Positions 48,865 through 58,383 are shown, counted from the first letter of the stretch. The stretch: 64,000 nt of DNA from CBDFKU01 sp965248975 (GCA_965248975.1 CBDFKU010000008.1:6750-70749), one strand, 5' to 3'. Translations and numbers: made by a program. The notes: generated from the sequence alone by a model not told the origin.

Positions 48865-51090
48865 TTACCGGCCGGCTGCCGTCCGGTCGAGGCCGCCCCT
48901 CCAGGCGACCTCTAGATCCTCCAGTGGCAGATCCATATGTCCCTCAATGACGAAGCGGTAGTCGGTGGTGGTCTCCCCCACGACGGCGAGGGGTACATCC
49001 AACTCAGACGCCAGCTTCGCTAGTCTCCCGAAGCTTTCCTTCCGAAGGCATACTACGATCCTGGACTGGGCTTCGCCGAAGAGCGCCGCGTCCCACCGGC
49101 CTTTGACCGCCTCCAGGCCTCGAAAACCCACGCCTCCGGCGATACAGCTCTCGGCCAGGGCGACGGCCAGACCACCGTCGGAGCAGTCGTGGGCCGAGCT
49201 TAGGACTCCCTCCACAACGGCGCGGCGGCAAAGCAGCTGCAGCCTCCTCTCCAGATCCAGGTCTATTGCGGGCCTTCCAGCCGTGAGGCCATGGAACCGG
49301 TCCAGGTACTCGCTGCCCGCCAGGTCGCCGGCCCGGCCCCTCACCGCGGCGGCCCCCAGCAGGACCACCTGACGGCCGGCCTCGAAGGCAGCCGTCGTGT
49401 GAAGCCGGACGTCCTCCAGCAGGCCCAACGCCCCAACCACCGGGGTCGGGAAGATGGCCTGGCCCTGGGTCTCGTTGTACAGGCTGACGTTTCCGCTGAC
49501 CACCGGCACTCCCAGGACTCGGCACGCACGAGCCATGCCCCTGATGCACCACTCTAGCTGGTAGTAGGTCTCAGGGTTTTCGGGATTACCGAAGTTGAGG
49601 CAGTCGGTCAAGGCGATGGGCTCGGCGCCGACGCAGGACAGATTGCGGCACGCTTCGGCCACAGCAATGGCCCCACCCCTGTAGGGGTCCAGGTAGCAGT
49701 ACCGGCCGTTGCCATCGGTGCAAAGCGCGATTCCTCTGCCGGTGCCCTTGATCCGCAGCACCGCGGCATCGGACCCGGGGGCCACCGAGGTGTTGGTCTG
49801 GACCTGATGGTCGTACTGGCGGTACACAGACTCTTTGCTGGCGATGTTGGGCGACCCTAAGAGACCCAGCAGTACATCTCCGGGGCTTTCCGACGGAAGG
49901 GGCAGGCTGCCCAGGGGATACCTCTGTCGCTCGACCTGGTCCCGAGACCTGACGCCCTTGAGCCGGTAGCTCGGCGGGTCGGTGAGCACGTTCACCGGAA
50001 GCTGGGCAACCGGCTCCGGGCCCTCGAAGACGTTGGCTGCCTCGCTGTCGACGACCCTCCCGATCTCGATGCAGGGGATGTCCCACCTGCGGAAGATGGC
50101 CTCCACCGTGGCCTTTCGCTGGGGGGCCACCACCAGGATCATTCGCTCCTGGGACTCGGAGAGCAGCACCTCGTAGGGCCCCAGGCCCGAGTCCCGCCGG
50201 TGTACCCTAGATACATCAAGCTCGATACCGGCGCCGCTTTTGGACGCGGCCTCCACCGTGGCCGAGGTCAAGCCCGCGGCGCCCAGGTCCTGCATCCCTT
50301 CAAGGCAGCCCGTTGCCGCCGCCTCGAGGCACGCCTCGATGAGCATCTTTTCCAGGAAGGGGTTGCCCACCTGGACCGTCGGTCTCATCTCCCGCTCATC
50401 CTCGAAGGTCCTAGAGGCCAGCCCCGAAGCCCCGTGGATGCCGTCGCGGCCGGTCTCGGCCCCCACCAGCAGCAGGAGGTTGCCCTCCTCGCCCACCGAG
50501 GACCTCACCATGCGGTCCTTCTCGATCAGGCCCACGCACAGCGCGTTGACCAGTGGATTGCGGGAGTAGCACGGCGAGAAGACCACCTCTCCGCCGACAT
50601 CGGGCACCCCAATGCAGTTGCCGTACCAGGAAATGCCCTCCACCACGCCGTTGAACAGGTGGCGGTTGTGGGGGTCCTCCAGGGGTCCGAAGCGCAGGGA
50701 GTTGAGCAGGGCGATGGGCCTGGCGCCCATGGCCATCACGTCGCGAACTATGCCGCCAACCCCTGTGGCGGCGCCCTGGAAGGGCTCAACGGCCGAGGGG
50801 TGGTTGTGGGACTCTATCTTGAACACCACCGCCAGCCCGTCACCGATGTCCACCGCTCCGGCGTTCTCCTGGCCCGGCGGGAACAGGACCCTCGGCCCCC
50901 CGGAAGGGAACAAGCGCAGGAGTGGCCTAGAGTGTTTGTAGCCGCAGTGCTCGCTCCACAGGGCCCCGAACATTCCCAGCTCCACGGGATTGGGCTCCCT
51001 ATCGAGCCTATCGACGATGAGGCCGTACTCGGCTTCGCTGAGGGCGATCTCGTCGAGGATTTCTCTGGTGACGGGCATGCGGCTCGACAT
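48865..51090 (-). CDS. purL: Phosphoribosylformylglycinamidine synthase subunit PurL
   Basis: A 741-residue small-type PurL, the ATP-dependent FGAM synthase catalytic subunit in purine synthesis. ALWSEHCGYKHSRPLL, KIESHNHPSAVEPFQGAATG (the ATP/Mg site), MQDLGAAGLTSA, and the C-terminal half SAHDCSDGGLAVALAES are canonical. It needs PurQ (encoded at 52529) and PurS; no purS is visible in the window. The ATG directly follows the TAG of the TOPRIM-like gene, so the inserted pair lies between purQ and purL on one transcript. Confidence 0.95.
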   Translation of the reverse strand: MSSRMPVTREILDEIALSEAEYGLIVDRLDREPNPVELGMFGALWSEHCGYKHSRPLLRLFPSGGPRVLFPPGQENAGAVDIGDGLAVVFKIESHNHPSAVEPFQGAATGVGGIVRDVMAMGARPIALLNSLRFGPLEDPHNRHLFNGVVEGISWYGNCIGVPDVGGEVVFSPCYSRNPLVNALCVGLIEKDRMVRSSVGEEGNLLLLVGAETGRDGIHGASGLASRTFEDEREMRPTVQVGNPFLEKMLIEACLEAAATGCLEGMQDLGAAGLTSATVEAASKSGAGIELDVSRVHRRDSGLGPYEVLLSESQERMILVVAPQRKATVEAIFRRWDIPCIEIGRVVDSEAANVFEGPEPVAQLPVNVLTDPPSYRLKGVRSRDQVERQRYPLGSLPLPSESPGDVLLGLLGSPNIASKESVYRQYDHQVQTNTSVAPGSDAAVLRIKGTGRGIALCTDGNGRYCYLDPYRGGAIAVAEACRNLSCVGAEPIALTDCLNFGNPENPETYYQLEWCIRGMARACRVLGVPVVSGNVSLYNETQGQAIFPTPVVGALGLLEDVRLHTTAAFEAGRQVVLLGAAAVRGRAGDLAGSEYLDRFHGLTAGRPAIDLDLERRLQLLCRRAVVEGVLSSAHDCSDGGLAVALAESCIAGGVGFRGLEAVKGRWDAALFGEAQSRIVVCLRKESFGRLAKLASELDVPLAVVGETTTDYRFVIEGHMDLPLEDLEVAWRGGLDRTAAGR

Positions 51091-51561
51091 CTAAGCTGCG
51101 GGTAGGGAACTTAGAACATTACTTAAAGCCCTAAGCCTGTCGGAATCCTTCAAATCCTCTACCAAACGCTCGAACTTTCTTAGATCAGCGTTAATGATTC
51201 CGTGTAATTTCAGTGGATCGTCTGGAAGATTAAATCGGCTCACATCTACTCGACCCTCCCGAGCAGCCCTGATTGTCCACTCTCCAAGACGTGGACACAT
51301 TACGACGATACGGTTGTCGGACTCATCCCCCAATACTTTGAGACCTCTTTCAGGCAGGTCTTGCAGCGTCACCATAGTAGCGAGATACGCCGGTTGGTTT
51401 GACGCAGGATCCTCATCGATAACGGCCCCGCAGCTCTTCCGCCGGCTTATCTTTTTCACTACCTCATACTTTCCCTTGATTTCGTGGATGATTTCCCTCT
51501 GAGGCATTGTTGTGAGGGCCCGGACGAGAATCCCGTCCGGTTTACACTCAACATAAATCAT
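51091..51561 (-). CDS. Small TOPRIM-like protein paired with an OLD-like ATPase
   Basis: 156 residues. The N-terminus MIYVECKPDGILVRALTTMP resembles the first strand and helix of a TOPRIM domain (hhVEGxxD), with E5 as the general acid. SCGAVIDEDPAS supplies the acidic D49-x-D51 pair, and RIVVMCPRLGEWTIRAA resembles a following strand with Glu. This is the layout of compact TOPRIM-type nucleases (OLD, DUF4435, DUF4276 groups), but I cannot assign a named family. The ATG overlaps the ATPase stop (ATGA). No similarity to purine enzymes. AT-rich compared with purL. Confidence 0.65.
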   Translation of the reverse strand: MIYVECKPDGILVRALTTMPQREIIHEIKGKYEVVKKISRRKSCGAVIDEDPASNQPAYLATMVTLQDLPERGLKVLGDESDNRIVVMCPRLGEWTIRAAREGRVDVSRFNLPDDPLKLHGIINADLRKFERLVEDLKDSDRLRALSNVLSSLPAA

Positions 51562-52532
51562 ACCCTTTCGAGATACCTGTCCAGGTTTGAGAAGAGGTCC
51601 AGCTCCCCCAGCTCTTCCATATCCTTCTCAGTTAGCTCTTTGGCCTTGGTCTCATAGTCTTCGTAGTGAATAATGTGAATAGAGATTTCATCTTTGGGAG
51701 CCTTCTCCAGGATTGGAAGAAGGAAGTAGGGATTGTGAGTGGAGATGAAGTACTGGTTGTCCTGTTGGTCTAAGGCGATGAGCTCTGCCAGATACTTGGT
51801 GTGGTAGGGGAAAGCGTGGGCCTCAGGCTCCTCGAAGATAAGGACGGACTCCTTGTTTGATAGAATGGCGGCCAGATAGAAGGTCACGCGCAGTAGTGTT
51901 TCCGAGGTTATCGAGAACGGATAAGCGATTAGAACATCACCCAGCTGCTTTACCAACTCCAGCTTGTTTTCTTGCGGCTTAGCTAGCAGGCGAAGCCCCA
52001 TCGACAGAAACGGTTGGTTCACGATGGAGAGTATTTCCCTATGAGCCAATAGTAGGGACAGAAGGTTTTCACCCGAGGGTGGCATCAAAAAATCGGTTTC
52101 CGTGCCGGGGAAGCTTTCTTTTACGCTGAAGCGATAGTTTTTGAAGAAAGCTGCTCCTACAGTGGGTCCACTATGGTTACGTATGTCAACATGATCACCA
52201 CCGAAGCTGGCTTTTAAGTTTTCGCCTCCCTCACACTTTCCCTCGAACCTACCGTTCTTGAACTCCATCTTTAAAGAAATGGCATCGCACCGGATCGCTA
52301 GAGGTCCCTCAAGAATTTCGTCGTAAAATAAATTGCTGGTTCGTTCAAACCTGACAAATTCTCTTGCCTTGTATCCCAAGCGTGAATAATGCAAAAACGA
52401 AAACATCCCGAGGGCTTCAAGGATGTTAGACTTCCCAGTTCCCGGCTCTCCCACGAAAATATTGATCTTCTTGCAATTAAGGCCTAGGTCCTTGATGGAC
52501 TTGAATCTGCTGATCTGGAGAGTACCTATCAT
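51558..52532 (-). CDS. OLD/AAA_21-type ABC-like ATPase inserted in the pur operon
   Basis: 324 residues. LQISRFKSIKDLGLNCKKIN, Walker A GEPGTGKSN (28-36), a family-specific middle, signature-like SITSETLLRVTFYLAAILSN, Walker B VLIFEEPEAHAFP (from residue 230) and switch His FISTHNPYFLLP. Short SMC/OLD-type ATPase lacking the long coiled coil and a fused nuclease. The coding strand is AT-rich: 52321-52380 counts 23 G+C in 60 against 50 in 60 for purL 49321-49380. Start overlaps purQ stop and its stop overlaps the TOPRIM-like start. Possible anti-phage module acquired by transfer. Confidence 0.85.
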   Translation of the reverse strand: MIGTLQISRFKSIKDLGLNCKKINIFVGEPGTGKSNILEALGMFSFLHYSRLGYKAREFVRFERTSNLFYDEILEGPLAIRCDAISLKMEFKNGRFEGKCEGGENLKASFGGDHVDIRNHSGPTVGAAFFKNYRFSVKESFPGTETDFLMPPSGENLLSLLLAHREILSIVNQPFLSMGLRLLAKPQENKLELVKQLGDVLIAYPFSITSETLLRVTFYLAAILSNKESVLIFEEPEAHAFPYHTKYLAELIALDQQDNQYFISTHNPYFLLPILEKAPKDEISIHIIHYEDYETKAKELTEKDMEELGELDLFSNLDRYLERV

Positions 52533-53287
52533 GGTCCTGTTCCGGACTTAGCAATCGCCTGCTCAGGGGCGCGGGCTGACGGCATTGAACCTTTTCCGAG
52601 ACTCGCGATTATGGACTGGAAGACCAACCGGCCGTCGGTGCCTCCCATGATCTCCTCACAGCACCGCTCGGGGTGGGGCATCATGCCCAGGACGTTGCCG
52701 CCTTCGTTGACGATGCCTGCGATGTTCCGGGCTGCGCCATTGGGGTTGGCCCCGGAATCCACCACTCCCGCCGACGTTGAGTAGCGAAACACCACCTGCC
52801 CTCGCTCCTCCAGACCCAGAAGGGTATCCTGATCGGCAAAGTAGTTACCGTCGCCATGGGATATGGGTATGTGCAGCACCTGGCCCGGCGAGCACATCCC
52901 GGTGAAGGGGGTCCGGTGATTTTCCACGCGCAGGTTGGTCCACTGGCAGCGGTACTGGAGGTGGTCGTTGCGCATCAGCGCCCCGGGTAGCAGCCCGGCC
53001 TCGCAGAGCACCTGGAAACCGTTGCAGATGCCGATAACCGGGCGGCCCTCGTCTGCGAAGCGCTCCACCGCGGACATGATGGGAGAGAAACTGGCTATGG
53101 CCCCAGGCCTCAGGTAGTCACCGTAGGAGAAGCCGCCGGGCAACACTACACAGTCGTAACGTCGAGAGAGGTCGGGTCCGTCCTGGTGCCAGAGGTACTC
53201 AGCCTCCTGGCCCAAAACGTCTACAAGGGCGTGGTAACAGTCACGGTCACTCCAGGTGCCCGGAAAGACGACTATTCCGAACCTCAT
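52529..53287 (-). CDS. purQ: FGAM synthase glutaminase subunit PurQ
   Basis: 252 residues of a class I glutamine amidotransferase supplying ammonia to PurL. FGIVVFPGTWSDRDCYHAL, VVLPGGFSYGDYLRPGAIA, the nucleophile Cys in IGICNGFQVL and the His/Glu pair in MMPHPER are visible. The tail GKGSMPSARAPEQAIAKS is longer than usual and ends where the inserted ATPase gene begins (four-base overlap), so it could have been altered by the insertion. Confidence 0.95.
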   Translation of the reverse strand: MRFGIVVFPGTWSDRDCYHALVDVLGQEAEYLWHQDGPDLSRRYDCVVLPGGFSYGDYLRPGAIASFSPIMSAVERFADEGRPVIGICNGFQVLCEAGLLPGALMRNDHLQYRCQWTNLRVENHRTPFTGMCSPGQVLHIPISHGDGNYFADQDTLLGLEERGQVVFRYSTSAGVVDSGANPNGAARNIAGIVNEGGNVLGMMPHPERCCEEIMGGTDGRLVFQSIIASLGKGSMPSARAPEQAIAKSGTGP

Positions 53288-53365
53288 ACCCCTCCGCCAC
53301 GGGCCTCCCCACCCCCGGAATGTTCACGCCCTTGGATATCCCAGGGCCACTTTTCGCCGCCGGTT

Positions 53366-53548
53366 CTAGCTGTTGCGGCGGCTCTTGCGGCGCTTAGCAG
53401 CAGCCTTTTTCTTTCGCCGGATGGTGGGTGATTCGAAGTGCTGCCTTCGCCTGATCTCAGACAAAATGCCGTCCTGCTGGACCCTCTTGTTGAACCGTCT
53501 CAGCAGGCTATCGAAGTTCTCACCCTCGGCGAGCCGAACGTCGGCCAA
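53366..53548 (-). CDS. rpsU: 30S ribosomal protein bS21
   Basis: 60 residues: VRLAEGENFDSLLRRFNKRV, QQDGILSEIRRRQHFESPTI, then a strongly basic tail (RRKKKAAAKRRKSRRNS). A TTG start at 53548 with GAGGGG upstream. A consensus promoter 50-80 bases upstream; purQ follows 78 bases downstream, so S21 may head the pur transcript. Confidence 0.93.
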   Translation of the reverse strand: MADVRLAEGENFDSLLRRFNKRVQQDGILSEIRRRQHFESPTIRRKKKAAAKRRKSRRNS

Positions 53549-53600
53549 TCCGAACCCCTCTCTTCTTGCTCAGTCTATTCGAAGCAAAGATAGCACGGGT

Positions 53601-53629
53601 ATTATAGTTTGGCCCCCGAGAGGTGTCAA
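53601..53629 (-). promoter_or_regulatory. Consensus sigma70 promoter for rpsU
   Basis: On the minus strand TTGACA (53629-53624), a 17-base spacer and TATAAT (53606-53601): both hexamers perfect. The strongest promoter-like sequence in the window. Confidence 0.88.
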
Positions 53630-53739
53630 CCTGGGTGAAAGCCAGCCCGTCTCTCTTTTACCCCACCAAGAACTTCGGCCGATTCGATCCAGCACTCAGG
53701 ACTGTAGATACCATTTTAAAAGACCCCAGGATCAGAATA

Positions 53740-53768
53740 TTGACAGCGCTTGGGCGGGTCGCTACACT
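53740..53768 (+). promoter_or_regulatory. Predicted sigma70 promoter for the substrate-binding lipoprotein
   Basis: TTGACA at 53740-53745, 17 bases, TACACT at 53763-53768, about 100 bases before the ATG. Divergent from the rpsU promoter; the two together account for this 320-base gap. Confidence 0.78.
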
Positions 53769-53870
53769 TGGGATCGAATCTCAAAATCTTTAACATTAAG
53801 GTCGGCGATAGGGTCGGCAACTCTGTACGTACCCATCCAGTGCCAATATCAAAACCTAGGGGGGAGACGG

Positions 53871-55625
53871 ATGCTATACCACCTGTTCCTGAAGCCAAGG
53901 GTGTTTATCCTGATGCCGCTTGTCTTGATACTAGCTGCCGCGGTGGCCTGCGGTGATGATGCGACCCCGACCCCGGCGGCCACGGCCGTGCCACCCACCG
54001 CGACGCCTACAGCGGCGCCAACGGCTACGCCAACGCCCGAGGCGATGGTGGCCAGCGGCACGATCAACGTGGGCGTAAAGGAGCTTGGGGTCTTCAGCAC
54101 CCACCCCAGGCTAACCGGCGGCCCCATCAACCAGCGTTTCGGCTGCTGTCTGACCGAGCAGCTTGTCCACGTCGATGCCACGCGGACCTTCGTGCCCGAG
54201 CTGGCCAGGGACTGGAGCCTCGCCCCCGACGGCCTGACCTGGACGTTCAAGCTCCAGGAAGGGGTCCAGTTCCACCAGGGTTACGGCGAGATGACCGTAG
54301 ACGACCTGATCTGGTCCCTGGAGCAGTATGCCGCGGAGGACTCTGTTAGCGCCTTCGCTCCCAATCTGCGAAGGCTCTTCTTCAACGAAGAGGGCGGCAT
54401 GACGAGAGTTGACGCTTACACTCTCGAGGTGAACACCGGCACGATCCAGATCGACATGCTCATAAACGCTGCCAGGATTCAGTCCGGAGGCGTGTTCAGC
54501 AAGAAACAGGTTGACGACATAGGGGAAGAGGAGGCCAACTTCAAGGGTGCCGCTACCGGCCCCTGGGCGTTCGAGGAGGCCCGCAGCGGAGAGTTCTGGA
54601 AGTTCAGTGCGGTGGAGGACCACTGGCGTAAGAGCCCCGAGTTCGCAGAGCTGATCAAGTGGGAGATCCCGGAAGAGTCCACCCGGCTGGCCAACTTCCA
54701 GACCGGCGTAATCGACACCATGAGCATCTCCCTTGACTCGCTATCTACCATAGAAAGCGTTCCAGGAGTGAAGTTCATGGAAGTGGTAGGTGGCGCAAAC
54801 CTGCACCTCAACATATTCGGAAACTGGCACGTGACCGCCGGAACCCCGGACCAGGCACCTGGCTTCGATGCCGATCTGCCGTGGGTATCCAGTAACTCCG
54901 ACGTGAACTCCCCGGAGTGGGAGAGGGCTCGGAAGGTCCGCGAGGCCCTGGCCTTGGCCATAGACCGCGAGCTCATCGTGGAGACCATCCTGGGAGGCAA
55001 GGGCAGGTCCGAAGCCCTGTTTATGTGGGAGACCCAAAGGCACAGGCTGCCCGCCGACCTGCAGCCCGGACGGCCGTTCGACCCAGTCCGAGCCAAACAG
55101 CTCCTGGCGGAAGCGGGCTACGAAGACGGCTTTGAGATCACGGTGCTCGCCAGCATCCGTGAGGTACCCGGGGAGGTCGAGACCTGCTCCGCCATCGCCC
55201 AGATGTGGCGAGAGATAGGTATCGACGCCAAGGAGCAAAGGATCCCCTGGGGCACCTTCTATCCTACCAACCGGGACCGCATCTATCAGGGGGCAAACTG
55301 CCACGGTGGTGGGACTCAGCTTGACCCCGTCCCGTCCATGTCCTTTGGACTGCTGAGCACCGGGGCGATCTTCAACTGGGGCTTCGACCACCCGACTCTT
55401 GATGCCCTCCTGACAGAGGCGGGTGGCATAGCAGACGACACGCAACGGTTTGAAGTCGCGGGGCAGGCAGCCCGCTTCGTCTATGAGAACGTGCTGGAAA
55501 TCGCGCTGTACAGCGTCAACGTAATCTGGCCGTTGAGCAATAAACTGGACCCATGGCTAGAGCACCTGGATTACGTGGACAGCAGGGAGCTTGGCGGCTT
55601 CGAGTACGCCAAACACCGTCAGTAG
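53871..55625 (+). CDS. Peptide/solute ABC transporter substrate-binding lipoprotein (family 5)
   Basis: 584 residues. Signal peptide with lipobox LAAAVACGDD, a Thr/Pro/Ala linker (PTATPTAAPTATPTPEA), then an SBP_bac_5 domain: GCCLTEQLVHVDATRTFVPE, LARDWSLAPDGLTWTFKLQE, GVQFHQGYG, VREALALAIDRELIVETILG and AKQLLAEAGYEDGFEITV. Binds peptides, nickel chelates or other solutes in related systems. GGGGGGAG precedes the ATG. Longer upstream frames to 53373 are not used. Its transporter is probably the dppBCDF-like set at 59.8 kb. Confidence 0.92.
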   Translation: MLYHLFLKPRVFILMPLVLILAAAVACGDDATPTPAATAVPPTATPTAAPTATPTPEAMVASGTINVGVKELGVFSTHPRLTGGPINQRFGCCLTEQLVHVDATRTFVPELARDWSLAPDGLTWTFKLQEGVQFHQGYGEMTVDDLIWSLEQYAAEDSVSAFAPNLRRLFFNEEGGMTRVDAYTLEVNTGTIQIDMLINAARIQSGGVFSKKQVDDIGEEEANFKGAATGPWAFEEARSGEFWKFSAVEDHWRKSPEFAELIKWEIPEESTRLANFQTGVIDTMSISLDSLSTIESVPGVKFMEVVGGANLHLNIFGNWHVTAGTPDQAPGFDADLPWVSSNSDVNSPEWERARKVREALALAIDRELIVETILGGKGRSEALFMWETQRHRLPADLQPGRPFDPVRAKQLLAEAGYEDGFEITVLASIREVPGEVETCSAIAQMWREIGIDAKEQRIPWGTFYPTNRDRIYQGANCHGGGTQLDPVPSMSFGLLSTGAIFNWGFDHPTLDALLTEAGGIADDTQRFEVAGQAARFVYENVLEIALYSVNVIWPLSNKLDPWLEHLDYVDSRELGGFEYAKHRQ

Positions 55626-55754
55626 ACGCCGATATTGACGGACAGGAGGGTGGGCGCAGCCTGAATATCGGGCAACTGTGCTCACCCTCTTTGGTTTTAG
55701 GCGAAATGGCCGGGTTTTGTGCGGAGTGGCAGGTTAGGCGGTAGAGGAGGCATT

Positions 55755-57173
55755 ATGGCGAACACCGACATCGCACTGATGGCCCACCTTCTGCGTCGCG
55801 CCGGATTCGGGGCGGCCAGGGACGAGCTGGAGGTCTATGCCGCCAAGGGATACGAGGCTACCGTGGAAGAGTTGCTGCACCCCGAGGGCCAGCCCGACGT
55901 GGAGATGGACCTCATGGCGCGGTACATGCCGGAGTACCGGGAGTTGCAGGGCATATACCTGGACCAGCAGGTCTGGGCCTACCGCATGATCAACTCGAAG
56001 CGGCAACTCCAGGAGAAGATGACCCTCTTCTGGCACGGCATCTGTCCCACGGGCTTCGCCAAGGTCGAAAACGCCCAGATGCTCACCCTATACCTGAACA
56101 TGTTCCGCCGCCATGGCATGGGCAACTACCGGGACTTCCTTATGGCGCTGTCCACGAACCCCACGATGATCCAGTACCTGGACAACTGCCACAATCACAA
56201 GGATGCGATAAACGAGAATTACGGCAGGGAGCTGCTGGAGCTGTTTTCCCTGGGCGTGGGCATGGACGGCGAGTTCAACTACACCGAGGACGACGTCAAG
56301 GCCGCCTCCCGCGCCTTCACCGGATGGAGCAACGAGCCCACCCTGCCGGTCTTTCCCTACGGACGGACCGTATGGCGGTTCCAATACGACCCCACCGACC
56401 ACGACAACAGCGAGAAGACCTTCCTCGGTCGCACCGGGCGCTTCAACGGCGAGGACATCATAGACATCATCATGGAGCAGCCGGCCACGGCCAGGTTCAT
56501 CGCCCGCCACCTGTACAACTTCTTTGTTGCCGATGAGCCGCCCGTACCGGCATGGAAGGACACCCCTCCCAGGGACATGGGCGCGATCCAGACCCTGGAG
56601 AAGGCCTTCGTGGACAACAACTACGAGATGCGGCCGGTGCTGCGGACCCTGTTCAACTCCGACTTCTTCAAGAACGCCCGCTTCGCCAAGATGCGTAGCC
56701 CCGCGGAGCTGGTGGTCGGCACGATGCGCCTGGTCAAAGAGCACCAGGAGCTGAAGCCGGGCCTCTATCCCATCGTGCTGGAGTGCGCCTACATGGGACA
56801 GACCCTGCTGAACCCTCCCTCTGTGGAGGGATGGCACACCGGCAGAGAGTGGATCGACAGCGGGACCCTCGTGGAACGGATCAACTTCGTGACCCGCTAC
56901 GTTGGCAACCCCGACCTTCCCGGAGTCAGGCTCATCGTGGACCGGCTTTCGTCGGACACGACTGTTATGCCTCCCGAAGAGTTCGTGGACGGCTGCCTGG
57001 AGCTTATGGGGCCGGTGGAGGTCAACGAGAAGACCCGCGGCTCCCTGATCGAGCATACGGCCCAGGGTGGAGATCTCCGACGGGCCACCGAAGACGACCG
57101 CACCGCCTTCGCCGGCCGCGTCGGTGAGATGCTGCAGATGATCGCCGCTACCGGAGAATACCAGTTCGCCTAG
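55755..57173 (+). CDS. DUF1800 family protein, copy 2
   Basis: 472 residues, the close paralogue of the protein at 18214: HLLRRAGFGAARDELEVYAA, LFWHGICPTGFAK, NENYGRELLELFSLGVGMDG, FIARHLYNFFVADEPPVPAW and PPSVEGWHTGREW. No signal peptide. GAGGAGG lies before the ATG. Followed after 19 bases by its usual DUF1501 partner and then an NHL protein. Confidence 0.92.
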   Translation: MANTDIALMAHLLRRAGFGAARDELEVYAAKGYEATVEELLHPEGQPDVEMDLMARYMPEYRELQGIYLDQQVWAYRMINSKRQLQEKMTLFWHGICPTGFAKVENAQMLTLYLNMFRRHGMGNYRDFLMALSTNPTMIQYLDNCHNHKDAINENYGRELLELFSLGVGMDGEFNYTEDDVKAASRAFTGWSNEPTLPVFPYGRTVWRFQYDPTDHDNSEKTFLGRTGRFNGEDIIDIIMEQPATARFIARHLYNFFVADEPPVPAWKDTPPRDMGAIQTLEKAFVDNNYEMRPVLRTLFNSDFFKNARFAKMRSPAELVVGTMRLVKEHQELKPGLYPIVLECAYMGQTLLNPPSVEGWHTGREWIDSGTLVERINFVTRYVGNPDLPGVRLIVDRLSSDTTVMPPEEFVDGCLELMGPVEVNEKTRGSLIEHTAQGGDLRRATEDDRTAFAGRVGEMLQMIAATGEYQFA

Positions 57174-57192
57174 CGGAGGGAGGTACATACTT

Positions 57193-58332
57193 ATGGCAGT
57201 TAGCGAGAGGGAACGTGTCCTGGTGGTTTTGTCGCTGTCGGGGGGCAACGACGGGCTCAACACCCTGATCCCCTACGCCGACCCCCTCTACCACGACTAC
57301 AGGTCTACCTTGGGGGTTCCCGATGATCAGGTCCTCCCGCTGAACGACGATGTCGGGTTCCACCCTAGCATGGCCGAGTTGAAGGAGATGTACGACCAGG
57401 GGAACGTGGCGGTCATACAGGGTGTGGGCTACCCCCATCCCAACCGCTCCCACTTCCGCTCCATGGACATCTGGCATACCTGCGAGCCTGACAAAATAGC
57501 CGACGAAGGTTGGCTGGGGCGCGTCGTACGAGAGGTGGACCCCACCGCCGAGAATGTGCTTACCGGTGTGAACTTCGGCCGCGGCCTCCCCAGAGCTCTA
57601 GTGGCCCCGGGAGTCCCGGTGGCCTCGGTAGGCAACCTGGACACCTATGGAGTGCTTACGGAGATATCCGAGGAGGCCCGCCGGGCAGAAGCCCTGGAGC
57701 TGTTCTCTCGGATGTACGCTCCTGCGATTGGCAGCGGCCCTGTGATGGACTACGTCTGGGAGACCGGCCGCGCCGTGCTCAAGGGGGCCGACATCCTCAA
57801 GGGCGCCGCCGCGGGCTACCAGTCCACGGTCGAGTACGACAACAACGCCATCGCCCAGGGAATGAGGAGCATCGCCCAGGTGCACCTGGCCGACGTTGGC
57901 ACTCGTGTCCTCTACACCACGTCGCCCTATAACGTCTTCGACACCCATGCCGGCCAGGCAGGCGCCCACGCCCGCCTGTGGAGGGAGGTGTCCCAGGCCG
58001 TGGCCGACTTCTACCAGGACTTGAAGGAGCATCACCGGGGTGAGGAGGTGCTACTGTTCATGTTCAGCGAGTTCGGGCGCCGGGCACGGGACAACGGCAG
58101 CGGGACCGACCACGGCACCGGCGGAGTCTGCTGGGTAGTGGGGGACGACGTCAAGGGCGGGCTTTACGGAGAATACCCCTCCCTGAAGCAGGAGGATCTG
58201 GAGGACGGTGGCGACCTGCTGCACAACGTGGACTTCCGCAATGTATACGCCACCATGCTGGAGAGGTGGCTGGGGCTGGACTCCAAGCCCATCGTGGGCG
58301 GCAGCTACGAGCAGTTGGAGTTCCTGCCCTAG
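57193..58332 (+). CDS. DUF1501 family protein
   Basis: 379 residues. Alkaline-phosphatase-like fold of the DUF1501 type: VLSLSGGNDGLNTLIPYADP, FHPSMAELKEMYDQGNVAVI, QGVGYPHPNRSHFRSMDIWH, FDTHAGQAG and EFGRRARDNGSGTDHGTGG. Many DUF1501 proteins carry a Tat signal, but none is visible here. Genetically linked to DUF1800 in this and other bacteria; substrate unknown. Only copy in the window, since the 18-kb cluster lacks it. Confidence 0.9.
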   Translation: MAVSERERVLVVLSLSGGNDGLNTLIPYADPLYHDYRSTLGVPDDQVLPLNDDVGFHPSMAELKEMYDQGNVAVIQGVGYPHPNRSHFRSMDIWHTCEPDKIADEGWLGRVVREVDPTAENVLTGVNFGRGLPRALVAPGVPVASVGNLDTYGVLTEISEEARRAEALELFSRMYAPAIGSGPVMDYVWETGRAVLKGADILKGAAAGYQSTVEYDNNAIAQGMRSIAQVHLADVGTRVLYTTSPYNVFDTHAGQAGAHARLWREVSQAVADFYQDLKEHHRGEEVLLFMFSEFGRRARDNGSGTDHGTGGVCWVVGDDVKGGLYGEYPSLKQEDLEDGGDLLHNVDFRNVYATMLERWLGLDSKPIVGGSYEQLEFLP

Positions 58333-58383
58333 ATGATGGAGAGTCTGCGCCTAACAGCATTACCACTGAGAAGCCGCTCATGG

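Noticed and set aside
53373..53870. N-terminal extension of the substrate-binding protein
   Set aside because: A lipoprotein signal starts at 53871 behind a strong ribosome site, and the upstream region contains rpsU and two promoters.
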